Below, piece after piece: positions 25,715 through 34,610 of a stretch of 64,000 nucleotides of DNA. The notes under the pieces are model-generated. The model was not told the DNA's origin. It did not search any database and saw only the letters and a program-made list of their open reading frames with translations. Position 1 is the first letter of the stretch. Every line of letters starts with the position of its first letter. Origin of the DNA: Streptomyces tropicalis (GTDB taxonomy: Bacteria > Actinomycetota > Actinomycetes > Streptomycetales > Streptomycetaceae). The stretch covers positions 682,001-746,000 of the forward strand of contig NZ_JARJBB010000001.1 of NCBI RefSeq assembly GCF_029269835.1, given 5' to 3'. The position numbers and the translations under genes were made by a program.

Positions 25715-27022
25715 GTGACGGACACCGGGAGACGGAACCTGGGCTCGATCGCCGCCGTCGTGATCGGCCGGGTGCCGATGCTGGTCGCGGGGCCGGTCGC
25801 CATGTACCTCGTCCTGCTCCACGGCACGCTGGCCGCCGCCGCGGCGGTGGTGGTGTGTCTGGCCCTGGCGGTCTGGACTCGACCGGACGTGGCCCAGTTG
25901 ATGCTGCTCGGCCTGGTTCCGGTGGCCGCCGCCGCCGACCCCGAGGGTACGTTCCTGCCAACGCTCGTCCTGGGCACGGTGGTCCTGCTCCTGTTCCGGG
26001 CCGTACTGAGCGGAGTACGGCCGCGCTTGGACGTCCTTCTCATCCTGCTCCTGGCCTGCGCCGTCACGGTGAGTTGTCTGCTGCCGCAGGAAAGCTTCCT
26101 CGTCGGACGGCAGTGGAAGGCCTGCGCCCTCCTACTGACGGGCCTGGGTGTGCTCACGGCCTCCGTCCTGGCGCCACCCGATCCCCGGCGCATCGCGCAG
26201 GTGGTCGCCACCTCGGGAGCAGGCGTCGCCGCATATCTCCTCGTCCGCGGGGAGTACGCCTCCGGCCGCCTGACGGGACTCGGCCTGAACCCCAACTACC
26301 TGGGAGCCGCTGTGAGTGTCTCCCTCGTCGCCGGTGTCGGACTGGCACGGTTCAGCCGCTCCTGGCAGTGGCTCGTGCCCGTGGCCGTCAGTGCAGCCGC
26401 GCTCCTGCAGACCCGGTCCCGCGGGGCCTTCCTGGCGGCCGGGGCGGGCCTGGCCTGCGTTCTTCTCGTCGATCGTCCGCGGCGGCACAAGGTACTGATC
26501 GCGGCGGCCATCCTGGCTGCGGTGACCGTGCTCCCGGGAAGCCTGGACTCGCTGGAAGGCGGCCTGACCGGAAGCCGGACATCGGCCGAGCTCACGGCGA
26601 ACTCCGAGGTACGCAAGCAGGCCGCCCTACTGGCCGTCCACGTGGCATGGGACCACCCCCTGCGCGGCATCGGGTACGCGATGTTTCCCGAATTCGCCCG
26701 CTCCTCGCCCTCGCTGGGCATCTACATCAACACCCACAACGACTACCTGAGGCTGGCGGCCGAGTCCGGGCTGGTGACCCTCGCCCTCCTGGGCGCCCTG
26801 TTGTGGCGCGGCCTCGCGCGCCGGCTTTCGGGACACCACGCCACCCTGCAGTCCCTGGGCGTCGCCTACGCGGTCGGGCTGCTGTTCGCCAACGTCCTCA
26901 CCAATGTCGTCATTTCCACGCCCTTCTGGGTCTCCCTCGGCTGTCTGCTGGCCCACGGTGCACACCGGAAGCCGGCTCCGTCCCTCTCACCACCATCACG
27001 AGAAAGCAGGAAGGCCGAATGA
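25715..27022 (+). CDS. O-antigen ligase/polymerase-like membrane protein (Wzy-type)
   Basis: The 435-residue polytopic membrane protein has about 10-11 hydrophobic helices. Its large extracytoplasmic loop contains HPLRGIGYAMFPEFA and SLGIYINTHNDYLRLAAESGL, the H(N/S)xYL-type motif of the Wzy/O-antigen ligase family (PF04932). GTG 25715 follows GGAGG. It probably polymerises the undecaprenyl-linked repeat units outside the membrane. Its stop overlaps the methyltransferase start (ATGA at 27019-27022). It lies 110 bases after the asnB-like gene. Confidence 0.8.
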   Translation: MTDTGRRNLGSIAAVVIGRVPMLVAGPVAMYLVLLHGTLAAAAAVVVCLALAVWTRPDVAQLMLLGLVPVAAAADPEGTFLPTLVLGTVVLLLFRAVLSGVRPRLDVLLILLLACAVTVSCLLPQESFLVGRQWKACALLLTGLGVLTASVLAPPDPRRIAQVVATSGAGVAAYLLVRGEYASGRLTGLGLNPNYLGAAVSVSLVAGVGLARFSRSWQWLVPVAVSAAALLQTRSRGAFLAAGAGLACVLLVDRPRRHKVLIAAAILAAVTVLPGSLDSLEGGLTGSRTSAELTANSEVRKQAALLAVHVAWDHPLRGIGYAMFPEFARSSPSLGIYINTHNDYLRLAAESGLVTLALLGALLWRGLARRLSGHHATLQSLGVAYAVGLLFANVLTNVVISTPFWVSLGCLLAHGAHRKPAPSLSPPSRESRKAE

Positions 27023-27861
27023 TCGACTGCGAGACAGAGATCAACCAGGGCCGGCGCTTCGCCTTCGGCCGGAACTGGCTCCGGTTCGGACAACTGATCG
27101 ACGAGGAGCGCATCGCGCATGCCCGGAGATCGCTCGAGAAGGCCCTGGGCACCCACGACCTGACCGGACGCACCTTCCTGGACGTAGGGTGCGGCAGCGG
27201 CCTCTTCTCCCTGGCCGCCCTGCGCATGGGCGCGCGCGTGCGGTCGTTCGACTACGACGCCGACTCGGTGAACGCCGCGGAGAAGGTGCGCCGGGAGTTC
27301 GCGCCCGACGGCGACTGGAGCATCTGCCGGGGCTCCGTCCTCGACACCGCGTTCGTCCAACAGGTGGGCCGGGCCGACATCGTCTACTCATGGGGCGTCC
27401 TGCACCACACGGGTGCCCTGTGGGCCGCCATGGAGGCTGCCTGCGGGCTGGTCGCCCCGGGCGGGACGCTGTACGTGTCGATCTACAATGACCAGGGGGC
27501 CGAGAGCCGGATGTGGACGTCGGTGAAGCGGCGCTACAACAAGTCCGGGCCCGTGGCGCGCCGCATGCTGCTGACCGGCAGCGTGCTCTATCTGGGCAGG
27601 CACTACCCGGCGCGTGCCGCGCTGTCGCTCGCCAAGCGCGCCCAGGGCACCGCGGAAGCGAGCGTCCCCCGACCGCGAGGCATGTCCCGCAAACACGACC
27701 TCGTCGACTGGGTGGGTGGTTATCCCTTCGAGGTGGCCTCGCCCGAGGAGGTCTTCACCTTCTGCCGTGAACGCGGCTTCGAACTCCGCCACCTGAAGAC
27801 CTGCCGCGGAGGCATCGGCTGCAACGAGTTCGTGTTCGCCGGGCCCGTCGCGGGCGGGTGA
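27019..27861 (+). CDS. Class I SAM-dependent methyltransferase
   Basis: The 280-residue Rossmann-type methyltransferase shows motif I (FLDVGCGSGLFSLAAL, about residues 53-68), the acidic residue after strand 2 (RSFDYDADSVNAAE), motif II (DIVYSWGVLHHTGALWAAM) and GLVAPGGTLYVSIYN. Its location at the end of the polymerase unit suggests methylation of a sugar hydroxyl or carboxyl in the repeat unit; the substrate is not decidable. The start overlaps the wzy-like stop. The last 142 bases overlap the convergent flippase gene on the other strand, an unusually long coding overlap. Confidence 0.82.
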   Translation: MIDCETEINQGRRFAFGRNWLRFGQLIDEERIAHARRSLEKALGTHDLTGRTFLDVGCGSGLFSLAALRMGARVRSFDYDADSVNAAEKVRREFAPDGDWSICRGSVLDTAFVQQVGRADIVYSWGVLHHTGALWAAMEAACGLVAPGGTLYVSIYNDQGAESRMWTSVKRRYNKSGPVARRMLLTGSVLYLGRHYPARAALSLAKRAQGTAEASVPRPRGMSRKHDLVDWVGGYPFEVASPEEVFTFCRERGFELRHLKTCRGGIGCNEFVFAGPVAGG

Positions 27862-29210
27862 CACCGGCCGCCCCGGAGTCGGGCAAACCACCGGCCGGCC
27901 CGCCGGTCCTGGAACCGGCCGGGCCGCAACTCCGGTCGGTGGCGCCTCACTTCCGCCGCGATCCACGTGGCCTCGGCTCTCGTGGGCAACAGGGACCTCC
28001 AACCGAGCCCGCTCATCCGCCTGAAGTACGTCACGTGGTAGGCGACGAGGGTCGCGTACGCCACGGTTGAGGCGATCGCGCAGCCGATCGGCCCCTGCAC
28101 AGGAATCAGAACGCAGTTCAGCGCGATGTTCATCCCGAGAGCGATCAGCGACGGGAGGACGACCACACGCGACGACCGCATGCGCAGCAGGAATCCGGAC
28201 AGGGGCCTGCCGGCCCCCAGCAGCAGGACCCCGGGGACCAGCCAGGCGACGACGGTGGCCGCCTCGGCATACGCATGGCCGTACACCGGGGTGATCAGGA
28301 CCCACACCGCGGCCACCGTCGTCACCGCCGACGCAGCGCCCAGCATCACCATGAATCGGACGATCCGGGCCGTGACCATCGCAGAGTCGCCGATGTCGGC
28401 GTCGAACTGCCGCGCCAGGGTCACCTGAGCGAAGACGTCCACGACCAGTCGACTCAGTTCGGCCAGGGTCACCGCGAGTGTGTAGATCCCGACGTCGCGC
28501 GGCCCTCCGAGAGTGTTGAGCAGAAAGACGTCCGACCGCAGGAGGAGGTATCCGGCTGCCGAACCGGTGTGGAACCGCAGTCCCTTGGCGCATGTCGCCC
28601 GGGCGAGCGGCAGGTCGGGCCGCCCGATGGTGACTCCGCCACCAGCGACGAGTACGCCCAGGGAGACGGCGAACGAGATGACCCAGGCCACCACCACCAG
28701 CCGGACGGTGAGCCGACCGGTCAGCCCGAGGACGATCAGGCAGAGGCACTGCACGACCGCACTGGCCAGCATGGCCGATCCCGCCACCTTCGGACGGTTG
28801 CGCAGGACGGTGATGTTCGTCCCGTACAGCGCTGCCGTGCCCAGTGGCACACCGGCACAGGCCGTTCCGAGAAGCCAGATGTCGGGAACGTTGCCCCGGC
28901 CTTGGAACATCAGCCCCAGTCCGACCGCCGCCACGGCTGCGACGGTTCCCACGAACAGCCCCAGAGGAGCGCTGTTCGCGCCGAGAGAGGACCGTTGTTC
29001 CTTCTCCGACCACATGGCAGTCTGCGCCTGCTCGACGGAGAGGTGGCCCAACGCCATGGCCGCCGTGGCGACGGTGACAGCCATGTAGTAGGTCCCGCGC
29101 CCCTCGGGGGGCAGGGCTCTGGCCACGACGACGCTGGCGACGACGCCCATGACGAGGGTGCCGGTGCGGGCCACCAGCATCCAGAGGAATTGGGGTTTGC
29201 GGTCAGTCAC
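27720..29210 (-). CDS. Oligosaccharide flippase (Wzx/MATE-like)
   Basis: The 496-residue protein has about 12 TM helices over residues 8-420 (opening FLWMLVARTGTLVMGVVASV), typical of the PST/Wzx polysaccharide exporters. It should flip undecaprenyl-diphosphate-linked repeat units across the membrane. GTG 29210 has a distant GGGAGG. After the last helix (VAYHVTYFRRMSGLG) the reading frame continues with about 80 Arg/Pro-rich, non-membrane residues, of which about 47 are encoded antisense to the methyltransferase. That tail does not look like a folded domain and may reflect loss of an earlier stop or a frameshift. Confidence 0.8.
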   Translation of the reverse strand: MTDRKPQFLWMLVARTGTLVMGVVASVVVARALPPEGRGTYYMAVTVATAAMALGHLSVEQAQTAMWSEKEQRSSLGANSAPLGLFVGTVAAVAAVGLGLMFQGRGNVPDIWLLGTACAGVPLGTAALYGTNITVLRNRPKVAGSAMLASAVVQCLCLIVLGLTGRLTVRLVVVAWVISFAVSLGVLVAGGGVTIGRPDLPLARATCAKGLRFHTGSAAGYLLLRSDVFLLNTLGGPRDVGIYTLAVTLAELSRLVVDVFAQVTLARQFDADIGDSAMVTARIVRFMVMLGAASAVTTVAAVWVLITPVYGHAYAEAATVVAWLVPGVLLLGAGRPLSGFLLRMRSSRVVVLPSLIALGMNIALNCVLIPVQGPIGCAIASTVAYATLVAYHVTYFRRMSGLGWRSLLPTRAEATWIAAEVRRHRPELRPGRFQDRRAGRWFARLRGGRCHPPATGPANTNSLQPMPPRQVFRWRSSKPRSRQKVKTSSGEATSKG

Positions 29211-29318
29211 TGTGTCGGGGACCTCCCGGGCGACGCTCGGCCTCGTGGGGACGGTCGGGGAGCGTGCAGTACGACGGCGCCCACCGTGCAGGCTCCGCGG
29301 TCCGCTCGGGCCTGTCCG

Positions 29319-30503
29319 TCATGACGTGGATCGCCGCTCCAGCAGGTGACGGTAGAGAGCGAGGTAGCGGTCCACCATGACGTCGGCGGTGAGGTTCGCC
29401 AGAGCCCATGCGCGGGCCCTGCGTCCCAAGGCAGTGGCGGCCTCCCGGTCGGTGAGCACCTGGCGAATCCCGTCGGCGAGGGCGTCCGCGTCGGCCGGGG
29501 GCACCAGGACCCCCCGCCCTTCGAGGAGTTCCGGTGTGCCGCCCACTCCTGTGGCCACGACCGGTCGGCCCGCCGCCATGGCCTCCATGACGGCGTTGCT
29601 GGACCCCTCGTACAGGGAGGGCAGGACGACCGCATCGGCCCGCGCCAGGAAACCGGCCACGTCGGCACGGGCGCCGAGGAACCGGGCGTCGAGGTCCAGC
29701 CGATTCGCCAGTCGCTGCAGTGTGAGGCGCTCGGGGCCGTCGCCGATGAGGACGAGAGTGCAGGGGCTCCCGGTGCGCTGCAGTGCCGCGCAGGCCTCCA
29801 GGAGGTACCGATGCCCCTTGTGGGCGGCCAGGTTGGCGACGCACAGCACCACGGGCAGCGAGGTGAGGACTTCGGCGGGCTCGGCGGGCTCGAACTCGTT
29901 CCGCGGCATCCCATTGGGGATGACGGAGATCTTGGCCGCGGGCACGCCCTCGTCCTGCCGGACCTCGTCGGCGATCGCGGTCGCGTTGGCGACCAGGAAG
30001 TCCGTCCAGCGAGTGGAGATCTTCTCCAGTGCGAGGGCCGGACGGTTCCCCTTCTTGAAGAAACCGAGGCTCCGTCGCCCCGCCACCAGCACCGGAACAC
30101 GAGCCATCCGCGCGGCCGGAGCCGCCAGCAGGTAGGCGTGGAAAAGGAAGGCCTGGAGGACCTGCGGTCTCTCCCTGCGCAAGAAGGACACCAAGCGAAC
30201 GAAGGCACGGACATTGCCGACGACCGACCGGCGCCCGAGGGAGCGGCGGCGGAATCCGAGGTCCACGACGGATACCCCCGAGTCCCGGAGATCCTCCTCT
30301 CTCGCCCCCCTCTCGAAGAGCACCAGCAAATGGGTCCGGATACCCCGGGCGCTCAATCCCTTCGCGAGCAGGACGAGTTGTTTCTCCGCGCCCCCGAGCC
30401 CCAACTGTCCGATCAACAGACATACGCGGGAAGGAGAGTGAAGTGGCCTCGCATGCTCAACGCCCGAAGGCTCGAGTTCCGGTGTCTCATCAGTCAATGG
30501 CAT
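29319..30503 (-). CDS. GT4-family glycosyltransferase
   Basis: The 394-residue GT-B fold enzyme has LLIGQLGLGGAEKQLVLLAKG in the N-terminal domain, and SVIPNGMP and LCVANLAAHKGHRYLL at the domain interface. The C-terminal nucleotide-sugar region LPSLYEGSSNAVMEAMAAG carries the E-x7-E motif typical of retaining GT4 enzymes. It acts at the cytoplasmic membrane face, adding a sugar to the polyprenyl-linked intermediate. ATG 30503 is chosen, but it lacks a good Shine-Dalgarno sequence and other starts (30623 to about 30440) are possible. It lies between the flippase and the initiating phosphoglycosyltransferase on the same strand. Confidence 0.83.
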   Translation of the reverse strand: MPLTDETPELEPSGVEHARPLHSPSRVCLLIGQLGLGGAEKQLVLLAKGLSARGIRTHLLVLFERGAREEDLRDSGVSVVDLGFRRRSLGRRSVVGNVRAFVRLVSFLRRERPQVLQAFLFHAYLLAAPAARMARVPVLVAGRRSLGFFKKGNRPALALEKISTRWTDFLVANATAIADEVRQDEGVPAAKISVIPNGMPRNEFEPAEPAEVLTSLPVVLCVANLAAHKGHRYLLEACAALQRTGSPCTLVLIGDGPERLTLQRLANRLDLDARFLGARADVAGFLARADAVVLPSLYEGSSNAVMEAMAAGRPVVATGVGGTPELLEGRGVLVPPADADALADGIRQVLTDREAATALGRRARAWALANLTADVMVDRYLALYRHLLERRSTS

Positions 30504-30731
30504 GTGCGGCTCGACCCATTTTCCGCGACCGGGGATGTCGTCACACACTCTATTCCTCAGGCCGATCGAACCTCCGGTTTCGACGGCCGCACGTTCCGTG
30601 TCAGACCGGAGCGGCCCCTCCACGGAGCGCCCTCACGAAAGGGATGATTTTCCTGTCGGCCCGGTCCCGCGGGATGCGCGGGATCGGGCAGGAGCGCTTG
30701 AACACGGCCCCGTGGGTTGTGGGCTTCGCTG

Positions 30732-31916
30732 CTAGACCACCGGAGAGCCCGTGGCCGGGGACAGCGGGGCAGCCTTCCGTGCCGGGTACTGCGGCACCGC
30801 GAGCGGCCCGGGGAGGCTGCGAAGACGTGTGGCCCTGGCGCCGGGTCCGACTCGGAGGGTGAAGCCGATGCCGCCTGCGGCCGGCCTGACGGGCGGCAGC
30901 AGGGTCGCTCCGGAGGGGACTCCGAGCAGCAGGAGCACAGCACCGACGCCCACCACGCAGGCGGCGTCGAGCGCGGTCCCGGGGGCGAGGAACCCGTGAG
31001 CCACGAGCATCGCTGCCACGCAGCCCGCCACCGCGAGGACGTTCAGGGACCGCACGACCTGATGCACCGTCATGCCCAACCGCCGCAACCGATGGGCGAT
31101 GTGGTCGGTGCCGCCCTGCATCAGGGGCCTCGATTCCAGGTAGCGGGACAGCATCACCAAGGTGGTGTCCACCGTGGGGACGAGACCGACGAGCAGAAGC
31201 CCGGCGGGCCCGGAGAGGCCCTGGACGTCGTCGTGGACCACCACCATCGTCGAGGACAGCGTGAAACCCAGGAAGAGCGAGCCTGCGTCGCCGAGGAAGA
31301 TCCGGGCCGGGTGCCTGTTGTGGTAGAGGAAACCGAGGCAGGATCCGGCGAGGGCCGCCATGGTCACGCCCAGTCCCACCGATCCGGCGGCCAGGGCGGT
31401 CACGCAGAGGCAGCCGCCGATGACGACGCACAGGGAGGTCGCGGCGCCGTCCATGTTGTCGAGCAGATTGAACGCGTTCGTCACGAACACGATCCACACG
31501 ACGGCGAACACCACGTCGAACGGGCCACCGAGAACGGTGGGATGCCCCCCTGCGAGAACCACCACCACGGCCGCCGTTGTCTCGATGCCCAGCCGGAGCC
31601 GTGGGCTGAGCGGGCGCAGATCGTCGACGAGACCGAGCACGCACATGAGCCCCGCGCCCCCGAGCACCACATTGAGGGCCGGGTCCCAGGCGTCCACCAC
31701 GCGCGCGGCGACCGCACCGGCGGCAAGGGTGGCCACCGCGACCGCGACACCCCCGAGATAGGGCGTCGGCCTGGTGTGCGACTTGCGGGCGCTGGGGAGG
31801 TCGGCGATCCCCCGGCGCAGCGCGAAGCGCCTCAGGGGCTCCGTCAGCAACAGGCCGATCAGCAGGGCCACCCCGCCCGCGCCCGCCGTCACCACCTGTG
31901 TGTCCACCCCGGTCAC
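30732..31916 (-). CDS. Polyprenyl-phosphate GlcNAc/HexNAc-1-phosphate transferase (WecA/MraY family)
   Basis: The 394-residue membrane protein with about 10 TM helices belongs to the PNPT family. Its motifs are RKSHTRPTPYLGG, VLGLVDDLRPLSPRLRL, the Mg/catalytic NAFNLLDNMDGAA, FLYHNRHPARIFLGDAGSLFLGF, and GGTDHIAHRLRRLG. It transfers a sugar-1-phosphate from a UDP-HexNAc to undecaprenyl phosphate and so starts repeat-unit assembly. The GTG at 31916 overlaps the stop of the epimerase gene (GTGA), so the two are coupled. The C-terminal roughly 60 residues are Pro/Ala-rich and extend past the last helix. Confidence 0.87.
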   Translation of the reverse strand: MTGVDTQVVTAGAGGVALLIGLLLTEPLRRFALRRGIADLPSARKSHTRPTPYLGGVAVAVATLAAGAVAARVVDAWDPALNVVLGGAGLMCVLGLVDDLRPLSPRLRLGIETTAAVVVVLAGGHPTVLGGPFDVVFAVVWIVFVTNAFNLLDNMDGAATSLCVVIGGCLCVTALAAGSVGLGVTMAALAGSCLGFLYHNRHPARIFLGDAGSLFLGFTLSSTMVVVHDDVQGLSGPAGLLLVGLVPTVDTTLVMLSRYLESRPLMQGGTDHIAHRLRRLGMTVHQVVRSLNVLAVAGCVAAMLVAHGFLAPGTALDAACVVGVGAVLLLLGVPSGATLLPPVRPAAGGIGFTLRVGPGARATRLRSLPGPLAVPQYPARKAAPLSPATGSPVV

Positions 31917-32986
31917 CGCCCCGCCGCGGCGGTGCCGGCCACGAACCCGTGGGCCCCGGGAAGACGCTGCTCGGGCGCGCCCGGCACAAGGGCCGGCTGG
32001 TGCTCGCCGCCCCATGCGGTACGAGCGTCCCTGACAGCGTCGTTGATCACGTCGGTGAGCGTGCACCAGGGCCGCCAGCCGGTCAGGGCGTGAAGCTTCG
32101 TCGTGTCGGGGACTCGTCGTTCCATGTCCTCGAACCCCCGTCCGTAGGCTTCGGCGTACGACACGTGCTGCACCCGCGAGGCACTGCCGGCTTGGGCGAT
32201 GACGCGGTCGGCGAGCTCTCGGATGCTGATCTCCCCGTCCGCGCCGATGTTGAAGGTCTCCCCCACCGCCCCCGGGTGTTCCAGCAGGAGCACGAGCGCC
32301 GCGACAGCGTCGGAGACATGCAGGAAGCAGCGCCTCTGGCGTCCGTCGGCGTGGACCGTCAGCGGTTCGCCGCGCACCGCCTGACCGGCGAAGCGCGGGA
32401 TGACCATGCCGTACGCCGGGCTCTGACGGGGACCCACGGTGTTGAAGAACCTGACGACGGTGGACCTCAGTCCTCGTTCCTGGTGGTAGAGGCAGGCCAG
32501 GATCTCGTCGACCGCCTTGGCCGTGCTGTACGACCACCGGGCCACGGACGGGCTTCCCAGGATGCGGTCGGAGGTCTCGGCGAGGGGTCCGGACGAGTTC
32601 TTTCCGTAGATCTCCGACGTGCTCGCAATCAGGATCCTCCGGTCGTGTCGCTGCGCCGCGTCGATGACGGCCTCGGCGCCCTTCGTGTTCGTGATGAAGG
32701 ACTGCAACGGCTGTTCGACGATGAGCTTGACCCCTACGGCCGCAGCCAGATGGACGACGGTGTCGCACTCCCGCACCAGACGATCGACGAGTGGTGAGTC
32801 CAGAACCGAACCATGACAGAAGCGGAACCGGGGGTTTGTCCGGGCCCGAACAAGGTTGTCCTGCCGTCCGGTGGTCAGGTCGTCGAGAACCACCACGCCG
32901 TGTCCGGCGCCGAGCAATGCGTCCACGAGATGGGAGCCGATGAAGCCTGCTCCACCGGTGACAAGGTAATTCGAACTACGATCCAT
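31913..32986 (-). CDS. NAD-dependent nucleotide-sugar epimerase/decarboxylase
   Basis: The 357-residue extended SDR protein has VTGGAGFIGSHLVDALLGAG (NAD-binding GxxGxxG, about residues 9-28), STSEIYGKN and RWSYSTAKAVDE (Tyr-x-x-x-Lys catalytic pair), and RFFNTVGPRQ. The RWSY-x-x-x-K form is common in UDP-glucuronate decarboxylases and 4-epimerases, so the exact reaction is open. ATG 32986 has CCGGAG about 12 bases upstream. It heads the minus-strand unit epimerase, phosphoglycosyltransferase, GT4, flippase, and is divergent from the UDP-sugar dehydrogenase. Confidence 0.82.
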   Translation of the reverse strand: MDRSSNYLVTGGAGFIGSHLVDALLGAGHGVVVLDDLTTGRQDNLVRARTNPRFRFCHGSVLDSPLVDRLVRECDTVVHLAAAVGVKLIVEQPLQSFITNTKGAEAVIDAAQRHDRRILIASTSEIYGKNSSGPLAETSDRILGSPSVARWSYSTAKAVDEILACLYHQERGLRSTVVRFFNTVGPRQSPAYGMVIPRFAGQAVRGEPLTVHADGRQRRCFLHVSDAVAALVLLLEHPGAVGETFNIGADGEISIRELADRVIAQAGSASRVQHVSYAEAYGRGFEDMERRVPDTTKLHALTGWRPWCTLTDVINDAVRDARTAWGGEHQPALVPGAPEQRLPGAHGFVAGTAAAGR

Positions 32987-33089
32987 GTGCGGCTTCACTC
33001 CGGTTCGGGTACGGGCGGTTCCACGGAGCTCGATGGCTGACTGAGCCAACGTTCACCTATGCGACGAATAACCTACGTTGAAACCCGCC

Positions 33090-33104
33090 GGGTGAACCTC
33101 ACCC
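33090..33104. promoter_or_regulatory. Inverted repeat in the epimerase / dehydrogenase divergent region
   Basis: GGGTGA and TCACCC are separated by three bases in the roughly 250-bp, AT-richer divergent gap. It could be an operator or a 5'-UTR hairpin. Confidence 0.3.
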
Positions 33105-33236
33105 CTCGGCGCGTCCGTCGAATACGGAATCAGGGTGACGCTGGCGGGACACATGGCACAGATTCTCAGGTGATCCACCGAACATGGGTCAATTGGGGGG
33201 CTTGTTCCGGTCCCCGACATGACGGAGTGGATGATA

Positions 33237-34517
33237 GTGCGTCAAGGACGCAATGCCGACAGGGGCACATTGGTCGTCGTAGGTCAGGGATACGTGGGAC
33301 TTCCCCTTGCCTTGCGGGGGGTCGAGGCGGGATATTCCGTGGTGGGCGTGGACACGGACGAGTTGCGGGTGAAGCGCCTCGAGGCGTGCGACTCCTACAT
33401 CGAGGGTGTCGACGACGCGCGCCTCATGGCCGCCGCGGACAGCGGCCGCTTCCGCGCCACCAACTCGTACGAGCAGATCGACGGTTTCGACGTATGCGTC
33501 ATCACCGTGCCGACGCCGCTGCGCGAGGGTGTTCCCGACCTCAGTTTCGTGGAGTGCGCCGGACGGGCCGTCGCCCCGCGTCTCACTCCGGGCGCCACCG
33601 TGGTCCTGGAGTCCACCACCTATCCGGGGACGACCGAGAGCCTGCTGCGTCCGCTGCTGGAGGCGGGCAGCGGACTGAAGGCAGGCAGTGACTTCCACCT
33701 CGGTTACAGCCCGGAACGCATCGATCCAGGAAACCCCGACTGGCAACTGGAGAACACGCCCAAGGTGATCTCCGGCATCGTCCCCTCGTCGTTGCGGCGC
33801 ATCGAGCGCTTCTACGGCGACATCGTGGAGCGCACGGTGCCCGTGAGCTCCTGCCGGACCGCCGAGCTGACCAAGCTGCTCGAGAACACCTACCGGCATG
33901 TCAACATCGCCATGGTCAACGAAATGGCCCTGGTGGCCAGAGAGTTGGGGGCGGACATCTGGGAGGCCATCGAGGCCGCCGCCACCAAGCCGTTCGGATT
34001 CATGCCGTTCAGACCCGGCCCGGGCGTGGGCGGGCACTGTCTGCCGGTGGATCCGTCCTATCTGTCCTGGCAGGTCAAGCGGCTGCTGAAACAGGACCTC
34101 CGGTTCATCACCCTGGCGAACGAGATCAACGACCACATGCCCGCTCACGTGGTCCGGCGGGTCATCCGCGGGCTGAACCAGCGCGGCAAGCCGGTCAGGG
34201 GTTCCCGGGTGCTGCAACTCGGCCTGGCCTACAAGAAGAACACCGGCGACATCCGCGAGTCGCCGGCCCTGGTGCTCGCGCGGTCACTGGTCGAGCTCGG
34301 TGCCCGGCTGGTGGCGGCGGAACCGCACACCGACTCCTACCTCATCCCCCCGGACATCACGCGGGTGGAACTCACGGAGGCGGAGATCCGGGCTGCCGAC
34401 GTGATCGTCGTGGCGACCGACCACGACGCCTTCGACTACGCACTCGTGGAAGAGGCGGGCGCCTACGTGCTCGACACCCGCAACCGCTGCAGGGGGGAGC
34501 GTGTGGAGATCCTCTGA
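33237..34517 (+). CDS. UDP-N-acetylhexosamine/UDP-glucose 6-dehydrogenase family enzyme
   Basis: The roughly 426-residue enzyme oxidises C6 of a UDP-sugar to the uronic acid with NAD. The motifs are VVGQGYVGLPLAL (NAD-binding GxGxxG), TVPTPLREGVPDLSFVE, SPERIDPG, LLENTYRHVNIAMVNEMA, GPGVGGHCLPVDPSY (catalytic Cys at about residue 270) and AYKKNTGDIRESPA. The PFRPGPGVGGHC pattern and SPERIDPG fit the UDP-HexNAc dehydrogenases (WbpA/WbpO/WecC) better than plain UDP-glucose dehydrogenase. Start choice: GGAG at 33224-33227 best serves GTG 33237; ATG 33219 and ATG 33231 are in frame. It is followed by a perfect 19-bp hairpin. Confidence 0.85.
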   Translation: MRQGRNADRGTLVVVGQGYVGLPLALRGVEAGYSVVGVDTDELRVKRLEACDSYIEGVDDARLMAAADSGRFRATNSYEQIDGFDVCVITVPTPLREGVPDLSFVECAGRAVAPRLTPGATVVLESTTYPGTTESLLRPLLEAGSGLKAGSDFHLGYSPERIDPGNPDWQLENTPKVISGIVPSSLRRIERFYGDIVERTVPVSSCRTAELTKLLENTYRHVNIAMVNEMALVARELGADIWEAIEAAATKPFGFMPFRPGPGVGGHCLPVDPSYLSWQVKRLLKQDLRFITLANEINDHMPAHVVRRVIRGLNQRGKPVRGSRVLQLGLAYKKNTGDIRESPALVLARSLVELGARLVAAEPHTDSYLIPPDITRVELTEAEIRAADVIVVATDHDAFDYALVEEAGAYVLDTRNRCRGERVEIL

Positions 34518-34538
34518 CCGGGTCGGCCCCGAGGCCAC

Positions 34539-34587
34539 CGGGAATGTCCGGGACCCCGCGCGATGCACGGGGTCCCGGACATTCCCG
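34539..34587. terminator. Bidirectional terminator with a perfect 19-bp stem
   Basis: CGGGAATGTCCGGGACCCC (34539-34557) pairs perfectly with 34569-34587 around an 11-base loop, between the convergent dehydrogenase and epimerase genes. Confidence 0.8.
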
Positions 34588-34610
34588 TCCTGGGCCGGGG
34601 CCTTGAGGGC

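Noticed and set aside
31917..32768. Upstream extension of the polyprenyl-phosphate transferase frame
   Set aside because: The extension overlaps the epimerase gene in another frame. GTG 31916 with a GTGA overlap is the natural start.
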